In this document: one piece after another, positions 45,457-56,350 of the stretch
Position numbering within the stretch: position 1 is the first letter of the stretch
Layout of the letters: each line of letters begins with the position of its first letter
Translations under genes and position numbers: made by a program
Notes under the pieces: generated by a model
Database searches by the model: none
What the model saw: only the letters and a program-made list of their open reading frames with translations
Told to the model about the DNA's origin: nothing
Assembly (NCBI GenBank): GCA_013288645.1
Contig: JABDBL010000007.1
Coordinates: 1-64,000, forward strand
Direction of reading: 5' to 3'
Length of the DNA: 64,000 nt
DNA from: Candidatus Melainabacteria bacterium
GTDB lineage: Bacteria; Cyanobacteriota; Vampirovibrionia; Obscuribacterales; Obscuribacteraceae

Positions 45457-47904
45457 TTATTCAATGTTGATAAAAAAGTGATCGCCACAAAGTCCAACTT
45501 GCTCTCCATTTTTATTAAGAGCCCTCAGGCGTGCTTTATAAGTACCTTTGCCTGGAAATGATGCGTGTAGTATTTTTAGCATCCCAGACGGACTGCTAGC
45601 CGGAATGCTAAATGCAACATTTGGGTCTGGCTGATTTGAATAAGGAGTTTCAAAATCTTTATTTTGGTCAGGAAGTTTGTATGGGCCAATAACTTCCAGT
45701 GCAACTTGAATGCAGCCGGTAATATGGCTCGCATCATAGTGAATAAGATGATTATTAGACGACTGGTTTAATTTGATCAAAGAGGACCCGGAAACTATAG
45801 GAATAATTGTATTTGCCTCTGGCAAGCTCATGGACAGTAACTTAATATCACTGTGTGGTGGTAACACTAATTTCAATCCACGACATTTATCACCTAATGC
45901 CCAATCAGGGAAATTTCGGAGCGGGAATATTAATTTCTGTTCTTTCCCATTAGGGATAATTTTTACACGAGAAAATGTATTGGGAGAACAATATTCATTT
46001 AAAGAATAATCCGGAACAATATTGTTTAAAAAGTGTAATTCATAATCAAGTGTTGACTTGTTGTCTGGTTGCGATCCTATGGCTATCTCGAAACTTACAA
46101 AATCAATTGGCCAACAGGGGAATTCTGCTAAGTTAATTTCTAGAGATGAACGGCTGTCTGAAACGAGATGAATGCTTTCATTTTCCCATTCCACTTTACC
46201 AGGTGAAGTTGTTTCATTGTGAATTATCGCCTTAAGCTCCTTACCTTGCCAAGTTTTTTTGTAATTTGTAATCGGAAAAATCATAGAAATAGGAATCGAA
46301 CAATAAGGGATAGTAGGTTTTAGTTTTTGTTCTTTATCGTCCCAATACAAAAAATATATTTTCCCTTCTCCTGTATTGATAGATTCCTTTAAAAAGGCAA
46401 AAGGAATATACCAATCATCAACTTCAAGAATGCTGCAATTAGAAAGGTTTCGTTCTAGAAACGGAACTTTAGGCATGCTGATGATGCCCAAAGCATTTGT
46501 TGGCGGTGGTAAACCCAGAATTCTCACTAACGGATCGCCAGGTATTGACTGATAGTATTTTTGCAGTTCTTTGATAACTTTATTTGATCGGTGTCCAATA
46601 TCAGCATATGCTTGATTGTTGCAATAAAGAATCAAGGCTGACAAGGCAATAAAAGCACCGCCAATGGTACGTATTAATGTGGAGTATTTAAAATCAGAGC
46701 TAAAATTGGACAGGCCGCAAGTGGCAAGCATGCATAATGGAACCGTTGCTAAATAAGTAACTCTGGCATTTATAAGATGAAAATGCGGAAAATTAGTCCC
46801 GAAAATATTACTTGCCGGTGCCAAACTACACACGAACCACGTTATTAAAAATAGTCCTAACCTTCTATTGCCCGACAACTTGTTTGGCATTATGAAAGTA
46901 TATAAAGATAACAGTAAGGCTGAGATTATTATTATTCCCCATGCAATAGCCACAGGGCTGTCTTTGGCAAGAATGGAGATGTCTAGAGGTATCAATAGCT
47001 GTTGCAGTCCATGCAACCATGTTTGGAGTATGTCTATAAATCTCTGGTGATATAGGGTCGAAGACTTAACAATAAATGTTCCGAGTACAAATTTGCGCAA
47101 GAAAAAATATGCAATTAATACAAGCCAATATGGTGTGGTGATTAGAAGTGTCTTTTTTAATGCTGTTCGCCAATTTATTGAAATAGAAATTCGATTTGCC
47201 AAAAGTATTTCATATGCAAGGAGTATAAATGGTAAGGTAGTAGCTGCTTCTTCAGTAAGGAGTGCCAAACCAAAGCAACAGATACTTGAAATAATAGACA
47301 CTTTGGTGGATGATTTGCGCCAAGAGATATAACACCAGAAACTCAGTAAATAAAATAAAGTAACGAGAATAGTGTGTTGAGCAGCAAACCAATTCACTGC
47401 AGAAATATGTATTGGATACAAGTCGAATAATGCTGCGCTAAAAAACGCCCAGGTGATTTGTGTTTTATTTATGTTAGATGATTGAGTGGCATCTTTGCTC
47501 AACCCGATAACGATTGATCCGAGCAGTAAACTACTAAGAAGCATACACACAATGCTAAATAAGCGAAAGTAAAGTCCGTTTGCCCCCCCCAAAAAATATT
47601 CCATGGCCCAGATTATGGTAATTAGGGGCCGATAATAATATGGCTCGTTCATATAGTGATGAAAGAACGGTTGTATAAGAAGTGAAGGGTTATTTGTTGT
47701 CTCCTTGAGCCATACAAGGAAGGCAAAATCGTCCATGAAAAAGAAATTAAATAACGCTGGTTTATAAGCTACGAGAGTGATAGCTGTAATAAGAATAGCC
47801 AATAGTCCATAAAACCAAAATCGGTATAGGGCATAAAAAGATGGTTTTCTTTCCAAAACGCAGTTAGTATTATGTTTGATTATCTGAGAAGCTGATGAGT
47901 CCAT
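45457..47904 (-). CDS. GT-C-type membrane glycosyltransferase
   Basis: An 815-residue membrane protein with about 11 helices in residues 30-440. It opens with FFMDDFAFLVWL, placing an Asp-Asp pair in the first extracytoplasmic loop as in GT-C enzymes that use polyprenyl-phosphate sugars (PMT/ArnT/RgtA group), and HYMNEPYYYRPLITIIWAM follows. The C-terminal 370 residues form a soluble, beta-rich domain (VSFEIAIGSQP, LKLVLPPHSDIKLLSM) on the outside. It probably glycosylates a protein or envelope glycan. It lies with a 37-bp gap after the SGNH-like gene on the same strand. Donor and acceptor unknown. Confidence 0.72.
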   Translation of the reverse strand: MDSSASQIIKHNTNCVLERKPSFYALYRFWFYGLLAILITAITLVAYKPALFNFFFMDDFAFLVWLKETTNNPSLLIQPFFHHYMNEPYYYRPLITIIWAMEYFLGGANGLYFRLFSIVCMLLSSLLLGSIVIGLSKDATQSSNINKTQITWAFFSAALFDLYPIHISAVNWFAAQHTILVTLFYLLSFWCYISWRKSSTKVSIISSICCFGLALLTEEAATTLPFILLAYEILLANRISISINWRTALKKTLLITTPYWLVLIAYFFLRKFVLGTFIVKSSTLYHQRFIDILQTWLHGLQQLLIPLDISILAKDSPVAIAWGIIIISALLLSLYTFIMPNKLSGNRRLGLFLITWFVCSLAPASNIFGTNFPHFHLINARVTYLATVPLCMLATCGLSNFSSDFKYSTLIRTIGGAFIALSALILYCNNQAYADIGHRSNKVIKELQKYYQSIPGDPLVRILGLPPPTNALGIISMPKVPFLERNLSNCSILEVDDWYIPFAFLKESINTGEGKIYFLYWDDKEQKLKPTIPYCSIPISMIFPITNYKKTWQGKELKAIIHNETTSPGKVEWENESIHLVSDSRSSLEINLAEFPCWPIDFVSFEIAIGSQPDNKSTLDYELHFLNNIVPDYSLNEYCSPNTFSRVKIIPNGKEQKLIFPLRNFPDWALGDKCRGLKLVLPPHSDIKLLSMSLPEANTIIPIVSGSSLIKLNQSSNNHLIHYDASHITGCIQVALEVIGPYKLPDQNKDFETPYSNQPDPNVAFSIPASSPSGMLKILHASFPGKGTYKARLRALNKNGEQVGLCGDHFFINIE

Positions 47905-47941
47905 ACAAAATTACGGGAATATCAAATTCATAAAATCGTAC

Positions 47942-49030
47942 CTACAAAAGACATTTATTGGAAAGAGCTAAAAGTTCCTGGTATGTTTTCCAGCGAAATT
48001 TATTAGCCATATATACTGCGAGTACCCTAGACCATCTAAGACCGCCAGCTAAATTCAAGTGAATACCATCAATCAGCTCATTATTTTCAAATGGTAACAC
48101 AACCCGATCCGCACTAATATAGTCGGCCCCATTTTTTCTGCAGATTTTGCTAATCCGATCGTCATAGTATTTCCAAAAAGTGTCTGACAATAATTTTTTG
48201 TTAGTAGCTGAAATAGGAAAGTTAAAGGCTACTACTTGAATGTGTTGTTCTGCCAAGTATTTTAACAAAGAATCGAAACAATCCATTTGCCTATCTAATT
48301 GTGGCGAAAATGGGTTGTTATATCGTAACCTATATTCTGCTGTATCATCCTTGAATAAAGAACTGTCGTTTGAGTAAATGATGACTTCTCCGTCAGAAAT
48401 ACGTTGAAAGGGCTTCCCTAAATGAAGTGATGACTCGTCTTCAGATCCATAGTTACAGGTTTGTTTAAGTCCATATTTTTCTGTACGGATCTTATCTAAA
48501 GCATTATGTAATGAATCCGAATTAGTATATCTGGAGAAAAAAGCAAATGCTTCAGTAGAATTTTCTGATGGGAAGTAATTATCAATAAAGTCTCTAGGAG
48601 AGAATGTTATTGCTACAAGTTTAGGTTTGTATTTTGTTGAAAATAATGCACGAGAAATAACCAATTGATCAGAAATCATTGCTCCAGGAAGCGCACCAAT
48701 AAATACGCGCAAGTGCTTATTTAATAGAGCATAAAGATCATGTTCGAGAACATATGAACGATGATCGTCTGTAACGTCAATAACTCGATCATAGATATAA
48801 GCATCAGCCCCAAGTACTGGACCCAGCTGGGAACTGCCCAATATGACAATATCCGGTGGTTGTGACTCAGCAAAGTACGCCTTTGCTAACCACCAGCTAG
48901 CAAGGCCATCTATGATGTTAGATTCTTTATGGTTATTTGAAAGAGATAATAAGGTGTTGGCAAATACGAAAATTAATAAGGCAACAAGGCAACTTATTAT
49001 TACAATTTGTACTGTGTCTTTATTTTGCAT
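47942..49030 (-). CDS. Membrane-anchored SGNH-like hydrolase
   Basis: A 362-residue protein with one N-terminal helix (IVIISCLVALLIFVFANTLL) and an external domain. IVILGSSQLGPVLG supplies a candidate nucleophile Ser, VAFNFPIS lies mid-domain, and the C-terminal DGIHLNLAGGLRWSR gives the Asp-x-x-His pair of SGNH esterases/acyltransferases, as in AlgJ/AlgX and DltD-like proteins. It may add or remove acyl groups on a surface glycan. The adjacent GT-C gene supports an envelope-glycan role. The catalytic set is read by pattern only. Confidence 0.68.
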   Translation of the reverse strand: MQNKDTVQIVIISCLVALLIFVFANTLLSLSNNHKESNIIDGLASWWLAKAYFAESQPPDIVILGSSQLGPVLGADAYIYDRVIDVTDDHRSYVLEHDLYALLNKHLRVFIGALPGAMISDQLVISRALFSTKYKPKLVAITFSPRDFIDNYFPSENSTEAFAFFSRYTNSDSLHNALDKIRTEKYGLKQTCNYGSEDESSLHLGKPFQRISDGEVIIYSNDSSLFKDDTAEYRLRYNNPFSPQLDRQMDCFDSLLKYLAEQHIQVVAFNFPISATNKKLLSDTFWKYYDDRISKICRKNGADYISADRVVLPFENNELIDGIHLNLAGGLRWSRVLAVYMANKFRWKTYQELLALSNKCLL

Positions 49031-49234
49031 AAATCTTTCCGAGCAAAGTCATTTTCTTATGTTTAAAAATGTCCTTTGTAGCCGCGCAATTTTAGACAGG
49101 CAGACATTAAAGACACAGCAAGTATAACTTAATTACTGGGTTAGGTATTTAAAGCATTCAATCGTTCATTGGTTGATGGCTTCGATTCTTATCGTAATCT
49201 TATTAATAACCTTAGTTGGTATTTATCAACCGCC

Positions 49235-49262
49235 AAAATAGAAATCGATCGATTTCTATTTT
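49235..49262. terminator. Perfect 28-bp palindrome at gene end
   Basis: AAAATAGAAATCGA is followed directly by its exact reverse complement, with no spacer. It overlaps the stop codon of the TPR copy 2 gene (49256-49258). In RNA it would fold into a long AT-rich hairpin, and U-rich ends flank it, so it could act as a terminator or 3' stabiliser. A protein-binding palindrome is the alternative. Copy 1 has no equivalent. Confidence 0.5.
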
Positions 49263-50563
49263 TGGTCAATTTCTTGTAGTGAAAAGTGGGTGGGGATGAT
49301 TTCTAGCGGAAAGGGAAACATTCCTCCCGTAGGATAAACGCTATCTGGATCAGGGTGTTTGCAGGTGGCCCATTCAGGATTCTTCAAACGAATTCCTTTT
49401 GCTTGTGCTTGTAGTGCGTGTGCTAACATTAGATTTCCCTTCTGTAGAGCTATTTGTGCCAAATGTTCGGCAGCAAAAACCCGGCCCGAATAAACTAACC
49501 TGGCAGGATACACCTGGGCGTTTGCGGAATCGTCTTTAGTTATGGGACATTTATAAAAACGATCTAAACTTGCTGCATAAAGCTTTGCGGCTTCAGCTAT
49601 GTTACCTAGGCGCTGTTCTACAAAGCCCAAAGTATTTTCGTATACTCCAAGTCTTACTGTCCAAGCACATTGTTTTTCTAGCTCGAGAGCTTTTCGATAA
49701 AAAATTCTAGCTGCTTGCAGATTGCCTTCCTTTTCTTTCAAAAGTCCAAGATGAAAATCAAGGTCAGCTTCCTGTCCCTGGCTTCCATTAAGCTTAGTTC
49801 TGAGAATAAAACATTGTTTGAGAGAGGACTCTGCGTTAGCAAATTGGTGCCTTTGTGCGAATATGTCAGATAAAGCAAGGTATACGCTTGCCAGAGTGTT
49901 AGGGTCATTTGGTTTTGTTCGCTTAAGATAATCACAAAGTTTTTCTCCATAAGGAGATGCTTCGATGTCGCGCCCGTCATTCGAGAGATGAGCAATCAGT
50001 AAATGCGCTTTACCAACTAAAAGAGGATCGTAATGATCTTCTATTGGTAGTTTAATGTCTAGATAATGCTTTAGACAATATTCTTTAATATCTTCTCTTG
50101 TCGAATGTTCGCCGCGTTTGTAAAAAGCATTTGCCATATCGTCCATCCAAACTTCTAGGTTGGAATCGCTGGCAGTGGTGTCTTTTATTGATAAGGCCAG
50201 TTTTATTGCTTTCTGAACCAATGCATCAGTTTGTCCGAGCTTGTGGTTTTGTATTTTGACTTGTACCAAGCGGCTAAGAAATTCAATAATTTTCATACTT
50301 GAGCCAGAACTTTCTGCTTCTGCCAAAGCTTGAGTATATAAGCTATCTGCTTTGTCTAAGTTACCATCAGTTTGTGCTTTTAAAGCCTGTGTTCTTAAGG
50401 TGGATACTGATTTTTCTAAAGAAATGGCCTTTTGCTGGTTTTGGATATGTTGGACGTAAAAGCATAGAGAGACTGTACTTATAATAAATACCAATACAAA
50501 CATAAACATCAATAATAAGCGCCAGCGCTTATCCAATTTAGTTATGGTTTCGATTGAAAACAT
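49256..50563 (-). CDS. Membrane-anchored TPR-like protein, copy 2
   Basis: A 435-residue paralogue of the protein encoded at 43961-45283, with the same anchor (LLMFMFVLVFIISTVSLCFY) and the nearly identical block SLEKSVSTLRTQALKAQTDG. The end is IIPTHFSLQEIDQK. The start at ATG 50563 is the counterpart of the copy 1 start; an in-frame TTG five codons upstream is less likely. TPR pairs such as GNLQAARIFYRKALELEKQ and GNIAEAAKLYAASLDRFY are visible. Function unknown. Confidence 0.75.
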   Translation of the reverse strand: MFSIETITKLDKRWRLLLMFMFVLVFIISTVSLCFYVQHIQNQQKAISLEKSVSTLRTQALKAQTDGNLDKADSLYTQALAEAESSGSSMKIIEFLSRLVQVKIQNHKLGQTDALVQKAIKLALSIKDTTASDSNLEVWMDDMANAFYKRGEHSTREDIKEYCLKHYLDIKLPIEDHYDPLLVGKAHLLIAHLSNDGRDIEASPYGEKLCDYLKRTKPNDPNTLASVYLALSDIFAQRHQFANAESSLKQCFILRTKLNGSQGQEADLDFHLGLLKEKEGNLQAARIFYRKALELEKQCAWTVRLGVYENTLGFVEQRLGNIAEAAKLYAASLDRFYKCPITKDDSANAQVYPARLVYSGRVFAAEHLAQIALQKGNLMLAHALQAQAKGIRLKNPEWATCKHPDPDSVYPTGGMFPFPLEIIPTHFSLQEIDQK

Positions 50564-50714
50564 TTTTAGTCCAGGCAAGTTTAGTAGTACAGTAAATTGT
50601 TTCTGTTTTTAGGATGTTAGCCTTTCTATTCATTCCCCGCGATATTCTGATTAAACTTGCTGCATTGACTGATAAATGTAGAATTGGCGTCTACGAGTTT
50701 TATTAAGCAACCAA
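50564..50714. repeat. Upstream flank shared by TPR copies (copy 2)
   Basis: Counterpart of 45284-45434. Its upper edge falls in the last codons of the truncated esterase gene: the shared sequence encodes that gene's final Leu-Val-Ala and stop. This marks the duplication boundary. Confidence 0.8.
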
Positions 50715-51065
50715 AAGCATAGAAGGTGTTTTATGACTATTGTGAAAAATCACACCATTGCCGCTGTAAACTGATAGCTCGTAGGGTCCACCAGCAGGCA
50801 TCGCCGGTAATTTTGCAGACCAATTGCCACTGATACCGGGGATAGTGTCAATTTGATTAAGTCCCAATTTAACTTTTACAGGAAGCCCTGGGGTCGCAGT
50901 GCCCCAAATAGCGATTGGTTTATCTCTTTGAAGCACCATATTGTTTGCGAATATTGCTGGCAGCCAAATTGCTGCCACATCAGCAGGGTGCTCAGGCAAC
51001 AGCCAAACCACCAAGGACAAAATTATGGGAATCCATAATTTATGCCAAGACAGAGGTCTATCCAT
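50703..51065 (-). pseudogene. Truncated sialate O-acetylesterase
   Basis: A 120-residue remnant. After a signal-like helix (LWIPIILSLVVWLLPEHPADV) it reads LPAIFANNMVLQRDKPIAIW, then GNWSAKLPAMPAGGPYELSV and NGVIFHN, the N-terminal beta-domain of sialate O-acetylesterases (usually about 500 residues). The catalytic domain, which should follow with a G-x-S-N-M-type Ser motif, is absent. The frame ends SHKTPSMLLVA at the boundary of the duplicated TPR block, so insertion of that block or deletion between copies probably destroyed the gene. Confidence 0.75.
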
Positions 51066-51088
51066 AATTAAGGCTAGACGAAGACGGC

Positions 51089-51448
51089 TTAAACTTGTTC
51101 AGACTTAGCGATTTGATCGGTAGTTTCATTGAGACTTTCTTGAGCCAATTCTTCAATATAACTAATCACTCTTTCGAATTCTTGATCGTCTTCAATGGTT
51201 TGGAAAATGCACTGATCATCACGTTGTATAAGGCGCATCACAACTAGAGAGCCTTCTTCTGGCTCATCTTGTTTTGGTTTCTTACTTTCTTTGCCATCCT
51301 GCTCGGCTTCAGGGTTCTTAAGCAATAAGGCGTATTCTTGTTTTTCAAATTCAAATACGTCAATCAATTGGCAAGAGTAAGAATGCCCGTCATCACCTTC
51401 TAAAGTGATTAGGGTTTCATCTTGTTCTGCTGGTGTTTGATTAGGCAT
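51089..51448 (-). CDS. DUF1292-family protein
   Basis: A 119-residue acidic cytoplasmic protein with AAGGA 7 nt before ATG. It follows the DUF1292 (YrzB) pattern: ITLEGDDGHSYSCQLIDVFE, then EYALLL, an acidic linker (EAEQDGKESKKPKQDEPEE), VVMRLIQRDD and a final EFERVISYIEEL. Family function is unknown; in Firmicutes such genes sit near yrrK/mltG. Here it is divergent from atpD. Confidence 0.75.
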   Translation of the reverse strand: MPNQTPAEQDETLITLEGDDGHSYSCQLIDVFEFEKQEYALLLKNPEAEQDGKESKKPKQDEPEEGSLVVMRLIQRDDQCIFQTIEDDQEFERVISYIEELAQESLNETTDQIAKSEQV

Positions 51449-51654
51449 TTCTAATTCCTTCTGTAAAGCGGATCTTTAATATTAAAAAAGTAGATAGCGC
51501 TTAGATATCCTCAGAGCTTACCACTTTTGTCGGGGGCTATACATAAAAGCAACGGATCATAAAAGATAAAGTACGAATTAAAGTAAAGTGACTTCATGGC
51601 TGCTAATATTTATACATTATCTATATATCGCTTCTTTATTTCGGTGGAGTCTAA

Positions 51655-53082
<1,428 letters not shown>

Positions 53083-53120
53083 ATGGTCAGATAGCGTACT
53101 AAACAAGAAAGCAGGGTGTC

Positions 53121-53744
53121 ATGAAAAAGAAATATCAAATTGAAGATGACGAACAGCCCGTAGTTAGTGGTACTGGCAAAGATAGCGGCCAAAGAAATAT
53201 TTATCTCTTCGGACGTTTAGAAAACGAAATTGCCTTGCCAGTTGTAAAACGCTTGCTGAAATTCGAAAAAGACTTGCCCGAGGAACCTATCAATTTGTAT
53301 ATAAATTCTGCTGGTGGCAATGGTTATAATGCTGACGCCATTATTGCTGTCATGCATTCTATGCAGCCCAGAGTAAATACTGTCTGCCTAGGACATGCTT
53401 TATCTGGTGCTTGTGAAATCTTAGCTGCTGGTACAGGGATTCGCAGTGCATATGAGTTTTCTACTTTGATGTTTCACCAAACACTTTGGGAAGCTGATGG
53501 TGATATTACGAACTTAGAAATACAAGCAGCTCAAGGACAACGTTTTAGAGAAGCACAAATTGAGCTACTGCACCGCTGTACTGGACAAGATAAAGGTAAA
53601 TTACGTAAAGACATTGAGCGGGACTACTATCTGTCTGCCAAAGAGGCTTTGGACTATGGAATTATTGATGAAATTATTTATCATCGTGGCACTACCAGTA
53701 GTGCAAGCAAAAACAAGCTTACAATTACAACATTGGCTAGCTAA
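53121..53744 (+). CDS. ClpP-family serine protease
   Basis: A 207-residue ClpP-type peptidase. NIYLFGRL starts the fold, and EEPINLYINSAGGNGYNADAI is the family core. The triad appears intact: Ser95 in GHALSGACEILAAG, His119 in LMFHQTLWE, Asp168 in ERDYYLSAKEAL. The usual GQAASMGA around the Ser has become GHALSGAC, so it is a divergent member, perhaps a second ClpP or a ClpR-like partner that kept its triad. It lies between atpD (38-bp gap) and atpC (26-bp gap), all on one strand and likely one transcript. Confidence 0.88.
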   Translation: MKKKYQIEDDEQPVVSGTGKDSGQRNIYLFGRLENEIALPVVKRLLKFEKDLPEEPINLYINSAGGNGYNADAIIAVMHSMQPRVNTVCLGHALSGACEILAAGTGIRSAYEFSTLMFHQTLWEADGDITNLEIQAAQGQRFREAQIELLHRCTGQDKGKLRKDIERDYYLSAKEALDYGIIDEIIYHRGTTSSASKNKLTITTLAS

Positions 53745-53770
53745 ATGTAATTGTTGTTTAAGGAAACAGA

Positions 53771-54202
53771 ATGCCCGGAACATTGAATTTACAAATAATT
53801 ACTCCTGAGCGTGTGGTGCTTGATCAAGAAGTAGAGCAGGTAAGTGCTCATGCTATAGATGGTGAATTGACCATTCTACCGAATCATGAGCCTTTAATCA
53901 CTGCTTTAGCTATTGGCGTTGTGCGTTACACAACCAAAGGAAGTGAGTCGGCCGCAGCTGTTATTGGTGGTTTACTGGAAGTAACTGATAATCGTGTAAG
54001 AGTCTTAAGTGATTCAGCAGAGTTAGATGTTGAAATAGACGAAGCAAGAGCCCATCAAGCCAAAAGCCGTGCTGAAGCAGAAAAAACTCAGCGTACTGAT
54101 AAGCTTGATATCTATATTACCGAAATGGCTATTTCACGTGCTGTTGCTCGCTTGAAAGCAGCAGAGCTAGTTAAGCGTCGCCGACATTCAATTAATAACT
54201 AA
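53771..54202 (+). CDS. atpC: F1 ATP synthase subunit epsilon
   Basis: A 143-residue epsilon subunit with AAGGAAA before ATG. The N-terminal beta-sandwich has LQIITPERVVLDQEVEQV and DGELTILPNHEPLITAL. The two-helix C-terminal domain (DEARAHQAKSRAEAEK, AISRAVARLKAAEL) can inhibit ATP hydrolysis. Length is normal. Separated from atpD by the ClpP-family gene. Confidence 0.95.
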   Translation: MPGTLNLQIITPERVVLDQEVEQVSAHAIDGELTILPNHEPLITALAIGVVRYTTKGSESAAAVIGGLLEVTDNRVRVLSDSAELDVEIDEARAHQAKSRAEAEKTQRTDKLDIYITEMAISRAVARLKAAELVKRRRHSINN

Positions 54203-54244
54203 TTGCTCTCAAAAAAATTTGGCTGACACTGAGAAGTTCTTGCC

Positions 54245-54523
54245 TTAGGCTATTTGATGTAGAAACTGCTCATCAAGCGCAGGTAGCTCGTTTGTTGGGC
54301 CACTTGGTGTAATAGTAGCTAAAGTAATTAAAATGGTGCCTAACAGAACTTGTTCTATAACAGCCTGCTTCCCAGCTACCATGTGCATAAAGCTCATAAT
54401 AATCATTGGGCTGCCAAAAACTATGGCAAGAGTTTGTAAGCTTGTAATACAAGACTGATAAATAAATTCCATAGCGGTTTGATTGGGGTTAAAGGGGCTA
54501 GATTTAGTAAAGAACAGCGGCAT
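54245..54523 (-). CDS. Small hypothetical membrane protein
   Basis: Up to 92 residues; ATG 54472 is an in-frame alternative giving 75. Neither has a ribosome site. Two hydrophobic segments (SLQTLAIVFGSPMIIMSFMHM and VLLGTILITLATITP) suggest a membrane protein. No family recognised. Could be spurious. Confidence 0.45.
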   Translation of the reverse strand: MPLFFTKSSPFNPNQTAMEFIYQSCITSLQTLAIVFGSPMIIMSFMHMVAGKQAVIEQVLLGTILITLATITPSGPTNELPALDEQFLHQIA

Positions 54524-54632
54524 AAAGTGCTGAGGATACTAGTATAATAACATTTTAAAAGAAGTCAAGTAGAAATTAAACTAGGGTGTGCGTGCAAGAA
54601 TATATTGGTGTCTTGGAAATCCAGCAAAATAA

Positions 54633-55571
54633 ATGTCGCAGCAAACAGCTTTTATTCAAATAAATAATCTCAGCAAAACGTATGGTCTATTTTTTAAGTT
54701 TCGTGCGCTGACTGATATAAATTTGAATATTCATAAAGGCGAAACTTTTGGTTTAATAGGACCCAATGGTGCTGGTAAAACAACCTTGATGGGTTGTTTG
54801 CTTGGTTTGCTGAAGCCGTCTGCTGGTACCATTCTGATTGATAATAAATCGGTTAATGAGATATCAGTCAAAGCACTAACAGGTTTTATGCCTGAGCGTT
54901 CTAATTTTGATGCATGGATGATAGTAGAAAATTTTCTTCATTATCATCATATGCTTGCTCGACAACCAGAATCGACAGCGAACGAAGATGTGACAAAAGC
55001 ACTTGCTGATGTCGGTCTGGAGCCTGAAGTGGGTAAAAGACTTATACGTAAACTTTCACGGGGAATGTTGCAACGATTAGGGTTGGCGCAATTGTTGCTT
55101 GGAAAACCGGACCTATGCTTTCTGGATGAACCCACTTCTGGTATGGATCCTTTAGGAATGTCGCTGGTACGTGAATTACTTTTTCGTTGGAAGCAAGAGG
55201 GCAAGACGGTTGTCATAAATTCGCACCATCTTGATCAAGTAGAAAAAGTGTGCGATCGAGTTGCTTTTATTGATAATGGCAAAATACGTTCTATTGAAGA
55301 GTTAGTGCCTACTGCTCAAACAAAGCAAATTTTTGTTATTCAATGGGCTAAGCCTTACCCAAATGAAGACTTAGTGAGAAAGGTTGCTCAAGACAATCAA
55401 GTTGAATGTCAATCTGTTAGCGACGGCAGCGCACGCTTTTTATTAACCAGCAAAACTCAAGGCAGTAATCTTCTCAGAGCATTTGTAGGCATTAATACGC
55501 AAATAGAACAAGCATCATATGAGCACAAAGATCTTGTTGAGTTATTTAGAAGGAATAATGCAACACAATGA
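54633..55571 (+). CDS. ABC transporter ATP-binding protein
   Basis: A 312-residue ABC ATPase of the CcmA/NatA-like exporter group. Walker A is GPNGAGKTTLM, the signature is LSRGMLQRLGLAQ, Walker B CFLDEPTSGMD, and the H-loop His lies in VINSHHLDQ. A C-terminal extension of about 90 residues is usual for this group. It overlaps the permease gene by 4 nt and drives it. Substrate unknown. Confidence 0.92.
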   Translation: MSQQTAFIQINNLSKTYGLFFKFRALTDINLNIHKGETFGLIGPNGAGKTTLMGCLLGLLKPSAGTILIDNKSVNEISVKALTGFMPERSNFDAWMIVENFLHYHHMLARQPESTANEDVTKALADVGLEPEVGKRLIRKLSRGMLQRLGLAQLLLGKPDLCFLDEPTSGMDPLGMSLVRELLFRWKQEGKTVVINSHHLDQVEKVCDRVAFIDNGKIRSIEELVPTAQTKQIFVIQWAKPYPNEDLVRKVAQDNQVECQSVSDGSARFLLTSKTQGSNLLRAFVGINTQIEQASYEHKDLVELFRRNNATQ

Positions 55572-56347
55572 ATAAAGCGATTATTATGCATAGCTTCCTG
55601 AGATTAGCCCGTCCTGGGACACTGATGACGCTGGTAATGTTTGTGCTGGTTTATCCTACTGCTCTTATTGCTTTTATAAGTCGATTGCCTAGTGTCTCAT
55701 TTGATTTTGAGGCGTTTGCGAATCTAGTGTTTGGTCCAATGATGATTAATGTAGCGGCATTTACATTTGTTAGTAGCTCAATCGGTAACACTAAAAGTTT
55801 GGATGATGGTGAGTATTTAGCATTGCTTTTCTCAAGACCAATATTTCGGTGGGTATATGTTGTGTCAAAGTGGTTAGCTGGGTTTGCTTTAGTTGTTTTA
55901 GTTATTGGGTCACAAACTATAGTGTTTAAGACCCTGCTCCAGTTGATTGGAAGAGGGGATCAACTGTCTGTGGGATTTATAGATGTAGCTAATATAATAC
56001 TGAATTCACTGCAAATAACCGCGCTAGTGGCTATGATTTTTGCTTTTCCTTCGAGAATAGGGGCAATGCTTTTCGCTGGGTTACTTTATCTCTCCTTCGC
56101 TGCACCAATGATGTTCAATGCCATTCCCGATAGCGCATTATGGTTTCATGGCGATTTGCACAACATAGTAAATTCTATTTCTGGGTGTTTGCGTAGTTTT
56201 ACCTATGCGCCTATTGATCTAGATCCGTATTTCAACTCTATACAAATTCTATGGCTGCCGATAATTACCTTTGCATCAAATCTGGCTATATACATATGGA
56301 TAGCGGTAGTAGTGTTGAATAATAGAGAATTCTTTTATACAAATTAA
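55568..56347 (+). CDS. ABC transporter permease
   Basis: A 259-residue membrane protein with six hydrophobic helices, such as TLMTLVMFVLVYPTALIAFI and WLAGFALVVLVIGSQTIVF, typical of ABC-2-type permeases. Segment SIGNTKSLDDGEYLALLFSRPIFRW resembles the conserved loop of this class. It overlaps its ATPase by ATGA and is followed after 3 nt by a thioredoxin-like protein gene. Confidence 0.85.
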   Translation: MNKAIIMHSFLRLARPGTLMTLVMFVLVYPTALIAFISRLPSVSFDFEAFANLVFGPMMINVAAFTFVSSSIGNTKSLDDGEYLALLFSRPIFRWVYVVSKWLAGFALVVLVIGSQTIVFKTLLQLIGRGDQLSVGFIDVANIILNSLQITALVAMIFAFPSRIGAMLFAGLLYLSFAAPMMFNAIPDSALWFHGDLHNIVNSISGCLRSFTYAPIDLDPYFNSIQILWLPIITFASNLAIYIWIAVVVLNNREFFYTN

Positions 56348-56350
56348 AAA

